Below, in pieces: positions 35,059 to 44,568 of a stretch of 64,000 bases of DNA. The DNA lies in assembly GCF_000331515.1 (NCBI RefSeq), contig NZ_AMZO01000001.1, forward strand, positions 62,001 through 126,000, written 5' to 3'. Both the position numbers and the translations under genes were made by a program. Under the pieces are notes generated by a model. The model had not been told where the DNA came from, did not search any database, and worked only from the letters and a program-made list of their open reading frames with translations. How positions within the stretch are numbered: the first letter of the stretch is position 1; each line of letters starts with the position of its first letter. Source of the stretch: Photobacterium marinum (GTDB lineage: Bacteria; Pseudomonadota; Gammaproteobacteria; Enterobacterales; Vibrionaceae).

Positions 35059-35338
35059 AGTACGACCTTTGTTGTTAGTAGCCTCATCCTTGTGGATGAA
35101 GAAACCCTATGCTTGTACACGTATATACGTAGTCAATCTGTAAAATGTCTATTATTAGAGACCGCAAAAAGTCTGAAATGTTCTATGGGAATGAGCTTAG
35201 TTCTCCTCAGTAGATAATGCTGCAATTTTTATCCCAGTTGTTGAATTCAGTTACAAAAATATTATCGCAGACTCAGGTTCTAGGTACTCAACACTAAACT
35301 TGGTATGATATGCGTTTTTGTACCATGCGGAGCCAGTA

Positions 35339-36034
35339 ATGAGGCTTGATAAATTCTTAAGTACCACTTTAGGGATTACCCGAAAAGAAGCCGGTAAGCT
35401 ATTAAAAAATAAAGAAATTGAAGTTAACGGTGAGATTGTAAAAAATGGTTCGCTGAAAGTGACAGATGATTGCGACGTTGAATTTAACGGTCGCACGCTG
35501 AGCTTTATGGGGCCAAGGTACTTTATGCTGAACAAGCCACAGGGTTTTGTTTGTTCCCATGTTGATGATTACAACCCGACTGTTTTTGTGTTGCTGGATG
35601 AGGTTAGCCCGGAGAAACTTCACGTTGCGGGTCGCCTGGATGGCGATACGACCGGTCTGGTTTTGCTGACTGATGACGGTCAGTGGTCACACCGTATTAC
35701 CTCACCGCGTCATGTTTGTGAAAAAGTGTATTACGTTGAGCTGGCTGATCCTGTGGCAGAAGATGTCGCAACTGCTTTTGCAGAAGGTGTACAGCTGCGT
35801 GGTGAGAAAGATCTGACTCGTCCGGCGAAGCTGGATATTTTGGGTGAACGCGAAGCGCTGATTACGATCTCTGAAGGTAAGTACCACCAGGTTAAGCGTA
35901 TGTTTGCGGCTGTGGGTAATAAGGTTGTTGCTCTTCATCGTGAGCAAATTGGCAGCGTAGAGCTGGATGAAGATCTGGAGCCGGGCGAATACCGTCCGTT
36001 GAGCGAAGAAGAAATAGCTTCGTTCCTGAAGTAA
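35339..36034 (+). CDS. rsuA: RsuA, 16S rRNA pseudouridine-516 synthase
   Basis: Isomerises U516 of 16S rRNA. The 231-residue product has an N-terminal S4 RNA-binding domain ([19 protein letters not shown]) and the catalytic motif [17 protein letters not shown] with the nucleophile aspartate. [18 protein letters not shown] is the conserved motif III. The ATG at 35339 follows GGAG at 6 nt and gives exactly the E. coli length; the upstream ATG at 35318 would add seven unconserved residues. Confidence 0.97.
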   Translation: MRLDKFLSTTLGITRKEAGKLLKNKEIEVNGEIVKNGSLKVTDDCDVEFNGRTLSFMGPRYFMLNKPQGFVCSHVDDYNPTVFVLLDEVSPEKLHVAGRLDGDTTGLVLLTDDGQWSHRITSPRHVCEKVYYVELADPVAEDVATAFAEGVQLRGEKDLTRPAKLDILGEREALITISEGKYHQVKRMFAAVGNKVVALHREQIGSVELDEDLEPGEYRPLSEEEIASFLK

Positions 36035-36065
36035 CAACAAATTAAATTAGCAATTGATTATGACT

Positions 36066-36092
36066 AAGGCGGTTTTTACAACCGCCTTTTTT
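36066..36092 (+). terminator. Terminator of rsuA
   Basis: AAGGCGGTT, loop TTTAC, AACCGCC then TTTTTT. Confidence 0.93.
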
Positions 36093-36257
36093 ATTGTTGC
36101 AAGCCAGCATTAATAGGTGTTGGTGCATTGATTTGCAGGCTAAATTAGTTGCCTAAAGTAGAAATAGATCATTTCCTGACAGGAATGAATCATATTGATA
36201 TTTTCATCGTACAATAAAAATCTTTTCCCTCCGAAACACCGACGTAACAGAGAATCT

Positions 36258-37448
36258 ATGACCACACAAGACAGCCCCAAATTAAGCTTGCAATTAATCC
36301 TGATCCTCGGCGCGATCGCCGCCCTGACTCCTTTGGCAATTGATATGTATCTTCCTGCCATGCCAAGTATTGCAAGGGATTTGGCTGTATCACCAAGTGC
36401 TGTACAGACAACGTTGACAGCCTATACCGCAGGCTTTGCCATTGGACAGCTTTTGCATGGCCCGTTAGCGGACAGTTATGGTCGTAAACCGATTCTGATT
36501 ATCGGTGTTTTTCTGTTTGCCTTTGCCGCTTGTGTGAGTGCCATGAGTCAGGGTATTGAAGCGTTGACTTGGGTTCGTGCGGCACAAGGTTTTTCCGGAG
36601 CGGCTGCGGCTGTGATTATCCAGGCACTGGTGCGTGACATGTTTGAGCGTGAGGAGTTTGCCCGAACCATGTCGTTTATTACGCTGGTAATGACAGTTGC
36701 GCCACTGGCAGCACCAATGATTGGTGGTTACCTGTCAATCTGGTTTGGCTGGCGTGCCATTTTCTGGGTACTGGCGCTGTTCGCTGTCATTATTATTGTT
36801 GCTGTTCTTGGCAAAATTCCGGAAACCCTGCCGAAAGAGAAGCGCCTTCCGTTCCACCTGGGGGCGACATTGAGAAACTACGCCAGAATGATGACAACGC
36901 CGGTTGCGGTTGGTTTGATTTTCAGCAGTGGCTTCTCTTTTGCCGGTATGTTTACTTTCCTCACTGTTGGCTCATTTGTATACATTGATTACTACCATGT
37001 CAGCACACAGCACTTTGGTTTGCTGTTCGGTCTGAATGTTGTCTGCCTTATCCTGATGACCAGTATTAATGGCCGTATGGTTAAGAAAATGGGTTCACAC
37101 TGGATGTTGCGATTTGGTCTGACTGTTCAGCTAATCGCCGGTATCGGGTTGGTTTGTGGTCAGTTGTTTGAGCTTGGCTTGTGGGGTGTGGTTATCCCTG
37201 TCATGCTCTTCGTCGGAACCATTTCTATTATTGGCAGTAACACAATGGCTTGCCTGCTGGCTAAGTATCCTCATATGGCGGGGACAGCTTCGTCGCTGGC
37301 AGGTACAATGCGCTTTGGCACGGGAACCGTTGTCGGTGGTATGGTGGCAATGATGCCGGACGCAACAGTGTGGCCAATGGCCCTGACTATGGCATCATGC
37401 GCAGTACTGTCGGCGGGATTCTATTGGTTTATGTCCCGTGACGCGTAA
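36258..37448 (+). CDS. bcr: Bcr/CflA-type drug efflux MFS transporter
   Basis: A 396-residue 12-TM proton-driven exporter. E. coli Bcr (bicyclomycin, sulfonamide, cysteine export) occupies the same place after rsuA and has the same features: MTTQ N-terminus, IDMYLPAMPSIARDL at TM1, GPLADSYGRKP (motif A), SGFSFAGMFTFL and FPHMAGTASSLAG-like HMAGTASSLAGTMRFG near the end. The ATG at 36258 is preferred over an upstream one at 36195, which adds 21 unrelated residues. A DUF2913 gene follows 8 nt later. Confidence 0.92.
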   Translation: MTTQDSPKLSLQLILILGAIAALTPLAIDMYLPAMPSIARDLAVSPSAVQTTLTAYTAGFAIGQLLHGPLADSYGRKPILIIGVFLFAFAACVSAMSQGIEALTWVRAAQGFSGAAAAVIIQALVRDMFEREEFARTMSFITLVMTVAPLAAPMIGGYLSIWFGWRAIFWVLALFAVIIIVAVLGKIPETLPKEKRLPFHLGATLRNYARMMTTPVAVGLIFSSGFSFAGMFTFLTVGSFVYIDYYHVSTQHFGLLFGLNVVCLILMTSINGRMVKKMGSHWMLRFGLTVQLIAGIGLVCGQLFELGLWGVVIPVMLFVGTISIIGSNTMACLLAKYPHMAGTASSLAGTMRFGTGTVVGGMVAMMPDATVWPMALTMASCAVLSAGFYWFMSRDA

Positions 37449-37456
37449 GGAATTCT

Positions 37457-38107
37457 ATGGCTAACTTTTATCAAGAAATCTACAAACTGGTCTCGGACGG
37501 ACTGAATGAACTGGCGGAATCGGTGCAGTCCGGTAAAACGCCCGGCAACCCGGTAAGTGAAACTAACTTTCTGAACCTGTGGGTAACGAAAGTGATCAAG
37601 CAGCAGCGTTATCATCACTGTGTGGCTAAAACCTTGCTGGGATGGCAGCAGCAGGCCCGCAGTATGGGTAAAAATGCCCAACTGAAACAGCAGTTTGAGC
37701 ATATCCGGCAGACACTGGCCGGTATTCCGCGTGAAGAAAATGATGAAGCGAAACCGACTACGGCTGCCCAGATTCAGTCACTGTACGAAAAACTGGAGCA
37801 GGCAGACTGGGTTGTGGCAACTGAGTATGAGGTTAACCGTAAGGTGACGCATCATACTGATGGTCAGGCGTCACTGGTTGTTTGTGCCAAACAGTACAAA
37901 GAATCGGTATCTGAGCAGGGTGAAGTGGTTAAGCCATTGTCTTTCTATATTCGTGGTGATGTTCGTGAATTTGTGGATGCGGCATACGAGCAAGGTTTGC
38001 TGATGTATAAAGTTACTGACTACAAGTCGATTGTGAAATACCACGGCGAATACATGGTTTATCCGGCAAATGCAGGTATGTGTCTGCCGGAACTGCCAAC
38101 TGTATAA
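37457..38107 (+). CDS. DUF2913 family protein
   Basis: A 216-residue soluble protein with AAGGA 5 nt before the ATG, 8 nt downstream of bcr and probably cotranscribed. The N-terminal half has the pattern I associate with DUF2913 (PF11140) of Vibrionaceae and Aeromonas: NPVSETNFLNLWVTKVIKQQ then RYHHCVAKTLLGWQQQARS. The C-terminal half is strand-rich (SLVVCAKQYKESV). Function unknown. Ends in a hairpin terminator. Confidence 0.75.
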   Translation: MANFYQEIYKLVSDGLNELAESVQSGKTPGNPVSETNFLNLWVTKVIKQQRYHHCVAKTLLGWQQQARSMGKNAQLKQQFEHIRQTLAGIPREENDEAKPTTAAQIQSLYEKLEQADWVVATEYEVNRKVTHHTDGQASLVVCAKQYKESVSEQGEVVKPLSFYIRGDVREFVDAAYEQGLLMYKVTDYKSIVKYHGEYMVYPANAGMCLPELPTV

Positions 38108-38120
38108 ATGCTAAATTAAG

Positions 38121-38160
38121 AAGCGAGTTGTGAGGTTTATTCCTTGCAACTCGCTTTTCT
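38121..38160 (+). terminator. Terminator of the bcr-DUF2913 operon
   Basis: AAGCGAGTTG (38121-38130) with CAACTCGCTT (38147-38156), perfect 10 bp, followed by TTTTCTATTTT. Confidence 0.85.
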
Positions 38161-38220
38161 ATTTTTAGCTTGTTCTGAACCTGATTTCTTCAAACATATC
38201 TTCTCAACTTCCGTACCTTA

Positions 38221-39681
38221 CTATTCCGTTACTGATTTCCCTTCCTGAGCCTTGGCTTTACAACGTTTGACCAGAGTATGAGTCATGCCTCTGAAAATAA
38301 ACAAATGTGCCGGCATCATGGCGAACCAGTAAAGTAAGCCGGAAAACCCAGCCGGGTGCCACCAGGCTCGAATGTCGATTTCTCTGTACTCACCTTTATC
38401 TTCAATGGTGAACTCCAGTCTTCCCAATCCCGGAGCCTTCATTCCAAACAACAGCGACAGGAAACGGTTTGGCTCGATATGGATAACTTTCCACGAATCG
38501 ACTTTATCGCCCAATTCCAATTTGTCAGGGTCACGGCGGTAACGGGTCAGGGCATCGCCGCCAATCAGGTGATCCATCCACTCGCGTATTCGCCATAGGT
38601 AATTGGCATAGAAGTAACCTTCTTTACCTCCCACCAGTTGTACCTGTTGCCATAGCTGCTCGCTGGTGGCATCGGTGCGAAGGGTATACCCCGCCTGTTT
38701 TGGGTAATAGCCATAACCGGACTGCCATCGTGCCAGAGCATCAGGGTCATAGCCCCAGATTTCGTTACGAACAACTTCGTTTTCATGGCTGAGGCATTCT
38801 TCAACGGATTCATCATAATTGAGGAGGTGTTGCGGGATTAGTGACTGAATCGCGCTGCCGTCAGCAGGTAAATCGTGTCTGAGTCCACCAACAAGTGCAC
38901 GGGCAATATTGGTGGGTACTGATGTGATAAACCTAAGCCAGAGCGCGGCAAAGGAGGGCGTAAGAAACGGGATCGGCAGAATGCGAACCTTTTTGCCAAT
39001 ATGGTTGCCGATTTTACGCATCTGCTCTGCGTAACTAAGGTTTTCCGGTCCTGCGACATCAAGGATTTGGTGGCGGCAAGGCGTGAAATGCAACAGCTCT
39101 AACAGGTAGTGAAGCAAATTGCGAAGGGCAATAGGGGAGTTGCGGGATTTCACCCATTTGGGGGCAATGATAATGGGTAGGTGATAGACGAAATCCCTCA
39201 TCACTTCAAAAGCAGCAGAGCCAGGGCCGACGATGATCCCGGCGCGTAGTTCAGTAATGGGGATACCACTGTCGCGGAGAATTTCTCCGGTCGCTTTTCT
39301 TGCTGCCAGATGTTTTGTATTACCGTGCAGCGGTTGGAGAGCTCCCAGATAAATAACGCGTTGCACGTTGCTTTTTTTCAGTGCCTGACTGAAGTTGCTG
39401 GCAGCTTTAACTTCGTAATCAATGAAATCATGGCCGTGATTCATACCATGAACAAGAAAAAATACGGCATCGACGTCAGAGAGAATATCATCGAGATTGT
39501 CTGGCTGATTGAGATCCAGTTCAACCAGTTCTACATCGGGAAGTTCTTCCCAGCCCCTTTTCTTTAACAGCTTCAGGTTTCGGCCTGTGGCTTTGACTTT
39601 GTAGCCGCTGTTAGCCAGCTCGGGAACTAAATGGCTGCCTACATAACCGGAGGCACCAACAACCAAAATTGTCCTTATCAT
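38221..39681 (-). CDS. NAD(P)-binding SDR-like protein with DUF2867 domain (YbjT type)
   Basis: A 486-residue protein (E. coli YbjT is 476). Residues 1-290 form an atypical short-chain dehydrogenase with the nucleotide loop VVGASGYVGSHL (7-18). About 320-480 is the DUF2867 domain, a START-like fold, with W-rich strands (FSGLLYWFAMMPAHLFIF). E. coli YbjT is an uncharacterised, probably inner-membrane-associated protein. A catalytic YxxxK is not evident, so it may bind rather than turn over the nucleotide. Monocistronic. Confidence 0.88.
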   Translation of the reverse strand: MIRTILVVGASGYVGSHLVPELANSGYKVKATGRNLKLLKKRGWEELPDVELVELDLNQPDNLDDILSDVDAVFFLVHGMNHGHDFIDYEVKAASNFSQALKKSNVQRVIYLGALQPLHGNTKHLAARKATGEILRDSGIPITELRAGIIVGPGSAAFEVMRDFVYHLPIIIAPKWVKSRNSPIALRNLLHYLLELLHFTPCRHQILDVAGPENLSYAEQMRKIGNHIGKKVRILPIPFLTPSFAALWLRFITSVPTNIARALVGGLRHDLPADGSAIQSLIPQHLLNYDESVEECLSHENEVVRNEIWGYDPDALARWQSGYGYYPKQAGYTLRTDATSEQLWQQVQLVGGKEGYFYANYLWRIREWMDHLIGGDALTRYRRDPDKLELGDKVDSWKVIHIEPNRFLSLLFGMKAPGLGRLEFTIEDKGEYREIDIRAWWHPAGFSGLLYWFAMMPAHLFIFRGMTHTLVKRCKAKAQEGKSVTE

Positions 39682-39821
39682 TGATTACATGCTCCCTGCT
39701 GTAATGCGCTTTTCAGGATAAATCGAATAGGCGATTGATTTTTCCCCGTAAAAAGAGTTGTCAATAAAAATGTAGTGGATAAAATTCGAGCTGTCTTCTT
39801 GTCTTATGTTTGGATACCTCC

Positions 39822-41198
39822 ATGTCTCATCCTGTCCTGCTCCATTTCAAAGGTGAATTTTTCCGTCGCCTGATGTTGATTGCTTTTCCTATCGCATTGC
39901 AGACAATGCTGTTTTCGAGCCGTAGCCTTGTCGATATTCTGATGTTGGGGCAACTGGGTGAGCTGGATGTGGCGGCGATTGGTATCGCCGGTAAAGCACT
40001 GTTTGTTGCTACCATTATGTTGTTCGGGGTGACCACTGGCGGGGCATTGCTAACAGCGCAATACTGGGGGGCTCAAAACAAGCTGGGGGTAAAACAAAGT
40101 ACCGCTCTGACCGTGGTGATGACTACTATCACTGCGATGATTGCCGGCGGTATTTTCTTATTTTTCCCGGAGCAGGTGATTGGCCTTGCAACTCAATCGG
40201 AAGCGGTGATTGAGCTGGGTGCTGATTACCTGAGAATCACCTCAATGAGTTTGTTTGCGGTGGCATGGGGTAGCAGTATGGCGGTTGGTCTTCGTGCGAT
40301 GCACCAGCCGGGGATCAGTACCTTCTTCAGTGCTATCGGTATCGGTTTGAATATGTTCCTGAACTGGGTGCTGATATTCGGTCAGTTTGGTGCGCCTGCA
40401 ATGGGCATCGTCGGCGCGGCAGTGGCGACCTTGGTCAGTGGGCTGGTCGAAGTATCTTTGCTTTATAGTTACCTGTACTCACGCCGACACCTGTTGGCGT
40501 TCGGATTCAGTGTTTTGCTGGAAGTGTTGGACTGGGTCAAAATCAAACGGTTTCTGTCGTTGTCGCTGCCAACCACGTTTAACCATCTGGCATGGTCGGC
40601 TGGTATTTTTGTTTACCATGCAATTATTGGTCAGGCGGGTGTTCAGGGGCTGGCCGCGTTGTCTGTTATGACGCCGATTGAGTCATTCTCACTGGCGTTA
40701 ATTATCGGTATCTCCAATGCTTCTGCGGTGATGATTGGTAACCAGCTTGGTGCTAACCGGATGGAAGAAGCGTATTATCAGGCCTGGGCGGTTTCTTTTT
40801 TCAACCTTTTCTGTGGCGTGATGGTTGCGTTAACCATGCTGTTGATGAAAGACACGGTTCTGGATCTGTTCTCAGCTCTGTCCGGAGATACTCGTGAACT
40901 GGCTGGCCATTTCTTTTTGGTGTTTGCTCTCACCATTATTGTGAAAAGTTTGCCGATGACCATGATTGTCGGGGTGCTGAGGGCCGGGGGAGATATTCGG
41001 TTCTGTTTCTATCAGGATATTGCTGCGCAATGGTTTATCGGTATCCCGGTTACTGCTTTTGCCGCGCTTGTTTTAAAATTACCGTTAGAGTGGATTTATG
41101 CCATGTTGATGCTGGAAGAGTTGGTGAAAGTAGTCGGCTCAACAATCAGGATTAAGACCCGAGCTTGGATGAATAATCTGGTCGCAGGTACACACTGA
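39822..41198 (+). CDS. MATE-family multidrug efflux transporter
   Basis: A 458-residue inner-membrane protein with 12 TM helices in two similar halves. The beginning (LIAFPIALQTMLFSSRSLVD, then ILMLGQLGELDVAAIG) and the second-half repeat (SLPTTFNHLAWSAGIFVY) follow MATE antiporters, which expel cationic drugs in exchange for Na+ or H+. The ATG at 39822 is chosen over the TTG at 39810. It is not clear which subgroup (NorM or DinF-like) it belongs to. Confidence 0.9.
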   Translation: MSHPVLLHFKGEFFRRLMLIAFPIALQTMLFSSRSLVDILMLGQLGELDVAAIGIAGKALFVATIMLFGVTTGGALLTAQYWGAQNKLGVKQSTALTVVMTTITAMIAGGIFLFFPEQVIGLATQSEAVIELGADYLRITSMSLFAVAWGSSMAVGLRAMHQPGISTFFSAIGIGLNMFLNWVLIFGQFGAPAMGIVGAAVATLVSGLVEVSLLYSYLYSRRHLLAFGFSVLLEVLDWVKIKRFLSLSLPTTFNHLAWSAGIFVYHAIIGQAGVQGLAALSVMTPIESFSLALIIGISNASAVMIGNQLGANRMEEAYYQAWAVSFFNLFCGVMVALTMLLMKDTVLDLFSALSGDTRELAGHFFLVFALTIIVKSLPMTMIVGVLRAGGDIRFCFYQDIAAQWFIGIPVTAFAALVLKLPLEWIYAMLMLEELVKVVGSTIRIKTRAWMNNLVAGTH

Positions 41199-41456
41199 TA
41201 CAATACGCAAACAGACTGAATAAAATTGTTTTTTATTACTGCATTATTAGCAATTTGAACAATAAAAAAGCAAAGGGAAACCATATTTACATATCAGTTA
41301 GTTGCAGTTTGCTTGTATGTGTTTTGTACAAATTGTGGATGGTTTGTATCCCTTTGCATTTTATTTCTCGGTCAGTGTTTTAAAATACTTTCTCGAATCC
41401 GGGGTTTGCGGTAAATTTCTCTCCCGGAAAATACCTTGAATTTTTTGGGGATTAGG

Positions 41457-42128
41457 ATGTTACGACTGGTAGGGCTCTGCAAAGGCTACCAGGACGGCGG
41501 TGAATATCACTCTGTCCTGCAGGGAGCTGAGCTGGAGCTAAAACAAGGTGAGCAGCTGGCCTTAATGGGAGAAAGCGGCTCGGGGAAAAGTACCTTGTTG
41601 AACCTTATCGCAGGCCTGGACACAGCAGACTCCGGTGAGATTTGGTTAGGAGATACACCAATTCATGCGATTTCTGAACGTGAACGTACCGCGTTTCGTC
41701 GTAACAATATTGGTCTCGTCTTTCAGCAATTCAACTTGCTGCCTACTTTGACTACTGCCGACAATATTCGCTTTTGCCGTCAGCTTAAAGGGCTGGAGGA
41801 AAAGCCAAAACTGTGGCGACAAATCATTTCTGCACTTGATCTTATGCCGTTGCTCGGACGTTATCCGGAAGAAATGTCCGGCGGTCAGCAACAGCGTGCA
41901 GCGATTGCCCGTGCACTTTATATGGAGCCGGATATTCTGTTGGCGGATGAACCGACCGGAAGCCTGGACGAGCGTAACGCCGGAGCAGTAATTCGTTTGT
42001 TGGTTAATCTGACCAGCCAGCTAGACTGTACTTTGCTGTTGGTGACTCACAGTAAGAAAGTTGCCGAACACATGAGTGGCTGCATTCGACTTCAGGGAGG
42101 ACAGCTTCATGTCAAACCCCGTAGCTAA
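41457..42128 (+). CDS. ABC transporter ATP-binding protein, LolD/MacB type (AttE-like)
   Basis: A 223-residue ATPase. Walker A is GESGSGKST (about 39-47), the signature is MSGGQQQRAAIARAL, Walker B is ILLADEPTGSLDE, and the switch histidine is in VTHS. The next gene starts 20 nt before this one ends and encodes the permease, and the third gene is a CrtC/AttH-like lipoprotein, so this is the AttEFGH-type cluster. Such ABC proteins (MacB/LolD group) drive extraction or mechanotransmission rather than channel transport. Start ATG at 41457, below a GGGGA site; the TTG at 41436 is less likely. Confidence 0.9.
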   Translation: MLRLVGLCKGYQDGGEYHSVLQGAELELKQGEQLALMGESGSGKSTLLNLIAGLDTADSGEIWLGDTPIHAISERERTAFRRNNIGLVFQQFNLLPTLTTADNIRFCRQLKGLEEKPKLWRQIISALDLMPLLGRYPEEMSGGQQQRAAIARALYMEPDILLADEPTGSLDERNAGAVIRLLVNLTSQLDCTLLLVTHSKKVAEHMSGCIRLQGGQLHVKPRS

Positions 42129-44568
42129 AGCGCTCTGGGGGCACTATAAGCGCCACCCATTCCAGATTGTATTGGTATGGTTAGGCCTGACTCTTGGTAT
42201 TGCGTTGCTGGTTGGTGTAATGGGCGTTAACCAGCAGGCGCGGGAAAGCTATCGGCAGGGTGAGCAACTTTTTTCTAATCCTTTTCCTTACCGTATTCGC
42301 CACAGCCAGCCTGCTATCAAAGTACCACAGGGGTTCTACATTCAGCTTCGCCGCGCTGGTTTTAACCAGTGTGTGCCGATGGATCAACACCGAATTGTTA
42401 CTGAAGACAGCCGTGATTTTGAAATCGTGGGGATTGATCCCATCGCGATGTTTTCTAATTTCCGCAATAAAGTAACCACACCTCAGCAGTCTCAGATGAT
42501 GGAGCTGATGCGCCCGCCATTCCCGATTGTACTCGGTGAGCAGCTGGCCCGTTATATGGACGTTACTGACGGCCAGTATCTTAAACTTGAAAACGGCAAA
42601 GAGATCGGCCCGCTGAAAGTGGTGCAGGAAGAGCGCATCCGCGGAACCCGAATGGTTGCTGATATGTCTGTGGTTCGAAATCTGTATCCGGGATCCGGGC
42701 TGACATCTATTCTGTGTGGGAAAATGTCACCGCAGCAGCTGGTGGCACTGGAAGAACAATTACCTCCGGCATTGAAGCTGGACCGTCATCAGAGTGCGAC
42801 ACTTGAGCCGCTGACGGATGCGTTCCACTTAAATCTGTTTGCGATGGGTATGCTGGCGTTCATTGTTGGCTTGTTCATTTTCTATCAGGCGATGTCACTG
42901 TCTTTTTCTCAGCGTCAGCCTTTGGTTGGCCTGTTACGTCAGGCCGGTGTGTCTGCGCCCCAGTTGGCCAGGGCTTTGATTGTGGAGTTAATTGTATGGA
43001 TTGCTCTGGGCATGGTGGGCGGTAACCTGCTTGGCTTGGTACTGGCTCAGCAATTGCTGCCTTCTGTGGCAGAAACGTTGAGTGATCTCTACGGTGCCAA
43101 TGTCAGTCTGTCTGTCAGCTGGCACTGGCAGTGGGGACTGGCGTCTCTGGCTATTGCTGTTGGCGGTAGCCTGCTGGCATGTGGCTGGCCTCTGGTTCGT
43201 CTGATCAGAGCTCAGCCTGCACGCCTGTCTACACATATGTCTCTGGTGCGTTTCAGTGGTCGTGAATTTGCCTGGCAGGCACTGTTCTCTTGTATGTTCA
43301 TTGGTGCCGCTGTGGCGGTATATCAGTTGCCACATGGACAGACAGCCGGTTTTGTTCTGATTGGACTGGTGTTGATAGCCAGTGCGTTGTGTATGCCATT
43401 CCTGTTGTGGAAACTGTTCCAGGTCCTTGGCCTGATTGTCCGTTCAGCCCGTCTGAGATGGTTCTTCAGTGATGCCGCGGCCAGCCTGAGCTATCGTGGT
43501 GTAGCCGCGATGGCCTTCATGCTTGCCCTGGCTTCCAACATTGGTATGGAAACTATGGTAGGCAGCTTCCGGAATACTACCGAAACCTGGTTGGATCAGC
43601 GTCTGGCGGCCGATATATATGTTCGCCCTTCGCTCAATGTTGCACCGCGCATTGCTTACTGGCTGGAAGGTCAGGAAGAAGTGGGTCAGGTTTGGTGGCA
43701 GCTACGTAAAGAGTTGCCGACAGAAACTGGTACTTTGCAGGTGGTCAGCATAGGTATCAGTCAGGGCGAGCAGCAGGCGCTTTCTATTAAAGTGGCAATA
43801 CCTGAATACTGGCAGCGCTTCCACCATAAGCGGGCAGTGTTAGTCAGTGAGTCTCTGGCGCTGAAAAATGGCTGGTATCCGGGGCAGGAAATTGACCTGC
43901 CTGCACCTATGGGAAGTAACTGGCTGATTGCCGGGGTCTATTACGATTATGGTAACCCGTACGGTCAGATCATGTTGTCGCAGAAACGTTGGCAGAAATT
44001 CTGGCTCTACAAAGGGCAGGTTGGTCTGGGCGTTCTTCTCAAGCCTGGCGCTGACGGTCAGGCATTAATTAGCAGACTGGGTGACCGATTCCGTCTGTCA
44101 CCGGAGCGGGTGCGCAATAATGTTGAGCTGATGGAGCAGGCAATGCGGGTATTCGATCGTACCTTTGTTGTTACCTCAACACTTGGCAGGCTGACTTTAT
44201 TTATTGCGGTGTGCGGACTGTTTTTTGCCACTGTAGCGGGGGAAGTCTCGCGTCAGCGTCAGTTTGCTTTGCTGCGTTGTATGGGGATGACCGGACGTGA
44301 ACTAGCCGCGCTGGGTGGTGGTCAGTTATTGCTGATAGGTTTGATGACAGCGGTTATCGCTTTGCCGTTAGGTCTGGTTCTGGCTCAGTTGCTGATTGAT
44401 GTTGTACTGAAATACTCGTTCGGCTGGACCATGCCTGTTCAGTACTTCCCGTTTGAATACCTGATTTCACTGGGGTCGGCATTAGTTGTTCTTTTGGTTG
44501 CAGGGGCATGGCCGGTGTGGCGTCTAGTTAAACGCTCAGCCATTATGTCGCTACGGGAGGCATTCTGA
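42109..44568 (+). CDS. ABC transporter permease, FtsX/MacB-like (AttFG-like)
   Basis: An 819-residue permease. TM1 is near 20-38, followed by a large periplasmic domain (about 45-235), then blocks of helices at about 240-430 and again at about 690-815, i.e. two FtsX-type units fused (AttF and AttG are separate in some species). A second periplasmic domain lies between them (about 460-670). The ATG at 42109 has AGGGAGG 8 nt upstream, within the end of the ATPase gene. The stop overlaps the next start (TGATG). Confidence 0.88.
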   Translation: MSNPVAKALWGHYKRHPFQIVLVWLGLTLGIALLVGVMGVNQQARESYRQGEQLFSNPFPYRIRHSQPAIKVPQGFYIQLRRAGFNQCVPMDQHRIVTEDSRDFEIVGIDPIAMFSNFRNKVTTPQQSQMMELMRPPFPIVLGEQLARYMDVTDGQYLKLENGKEIGPLKVVQEERIRGTRMVADMSVVRNLYPGSGLTSILCGKMSPQQLVALEEQLPPALKLDRHQSATLEPLTDAFHLNLFAMGMLAFIVGLFIFYQAMSLSFSQRQPLVGLLRQAGVSAPQLARALIVELIVWIALGMVGGNLLGLVLAQQLLPSVAETLSDLYGANVSLSVSWHWQWGLASLAIAVGGSLLACGWPLVRLIRAQPARLSTHMSLVRFSGREFAWQALFSCMFIGAAVAVYQLPHGQTAGFVLIGLVLIASALCMPFLLWKLFQVLGLIVRSARLRWFFSDAAASLSYRGVAAMAFMLALASNIGMETMVGSFRNTTETWLDQRLAADIYVRPSLNVAPRIAYWLEGQEEVGQVWWQLRKELPTETGTLQVVSIGISQGEQQALSIKVAIPEYWQRFHHKRAVLVSESLALKNGWYPGQEIDLPAPMGSNWLIAGVYYDYGNPYGQIMLSQKRWQKFWLYKGQVGLGVLLKPGADGQALISRLGDRFRLSPERVRNNVELMEQAMRVFDRTFVVTSTLGRLTLFIAVCGLFFATVAGEVSRQRQFALLRCMGMTGRELAALGGGQLLLIGLMTAVIALPLGLVLAQLLIDVVLKYSFGWTMPVQYFPFEYLISLGSALVVLLVAGAWPVWRLVKRSAIMSLREAF

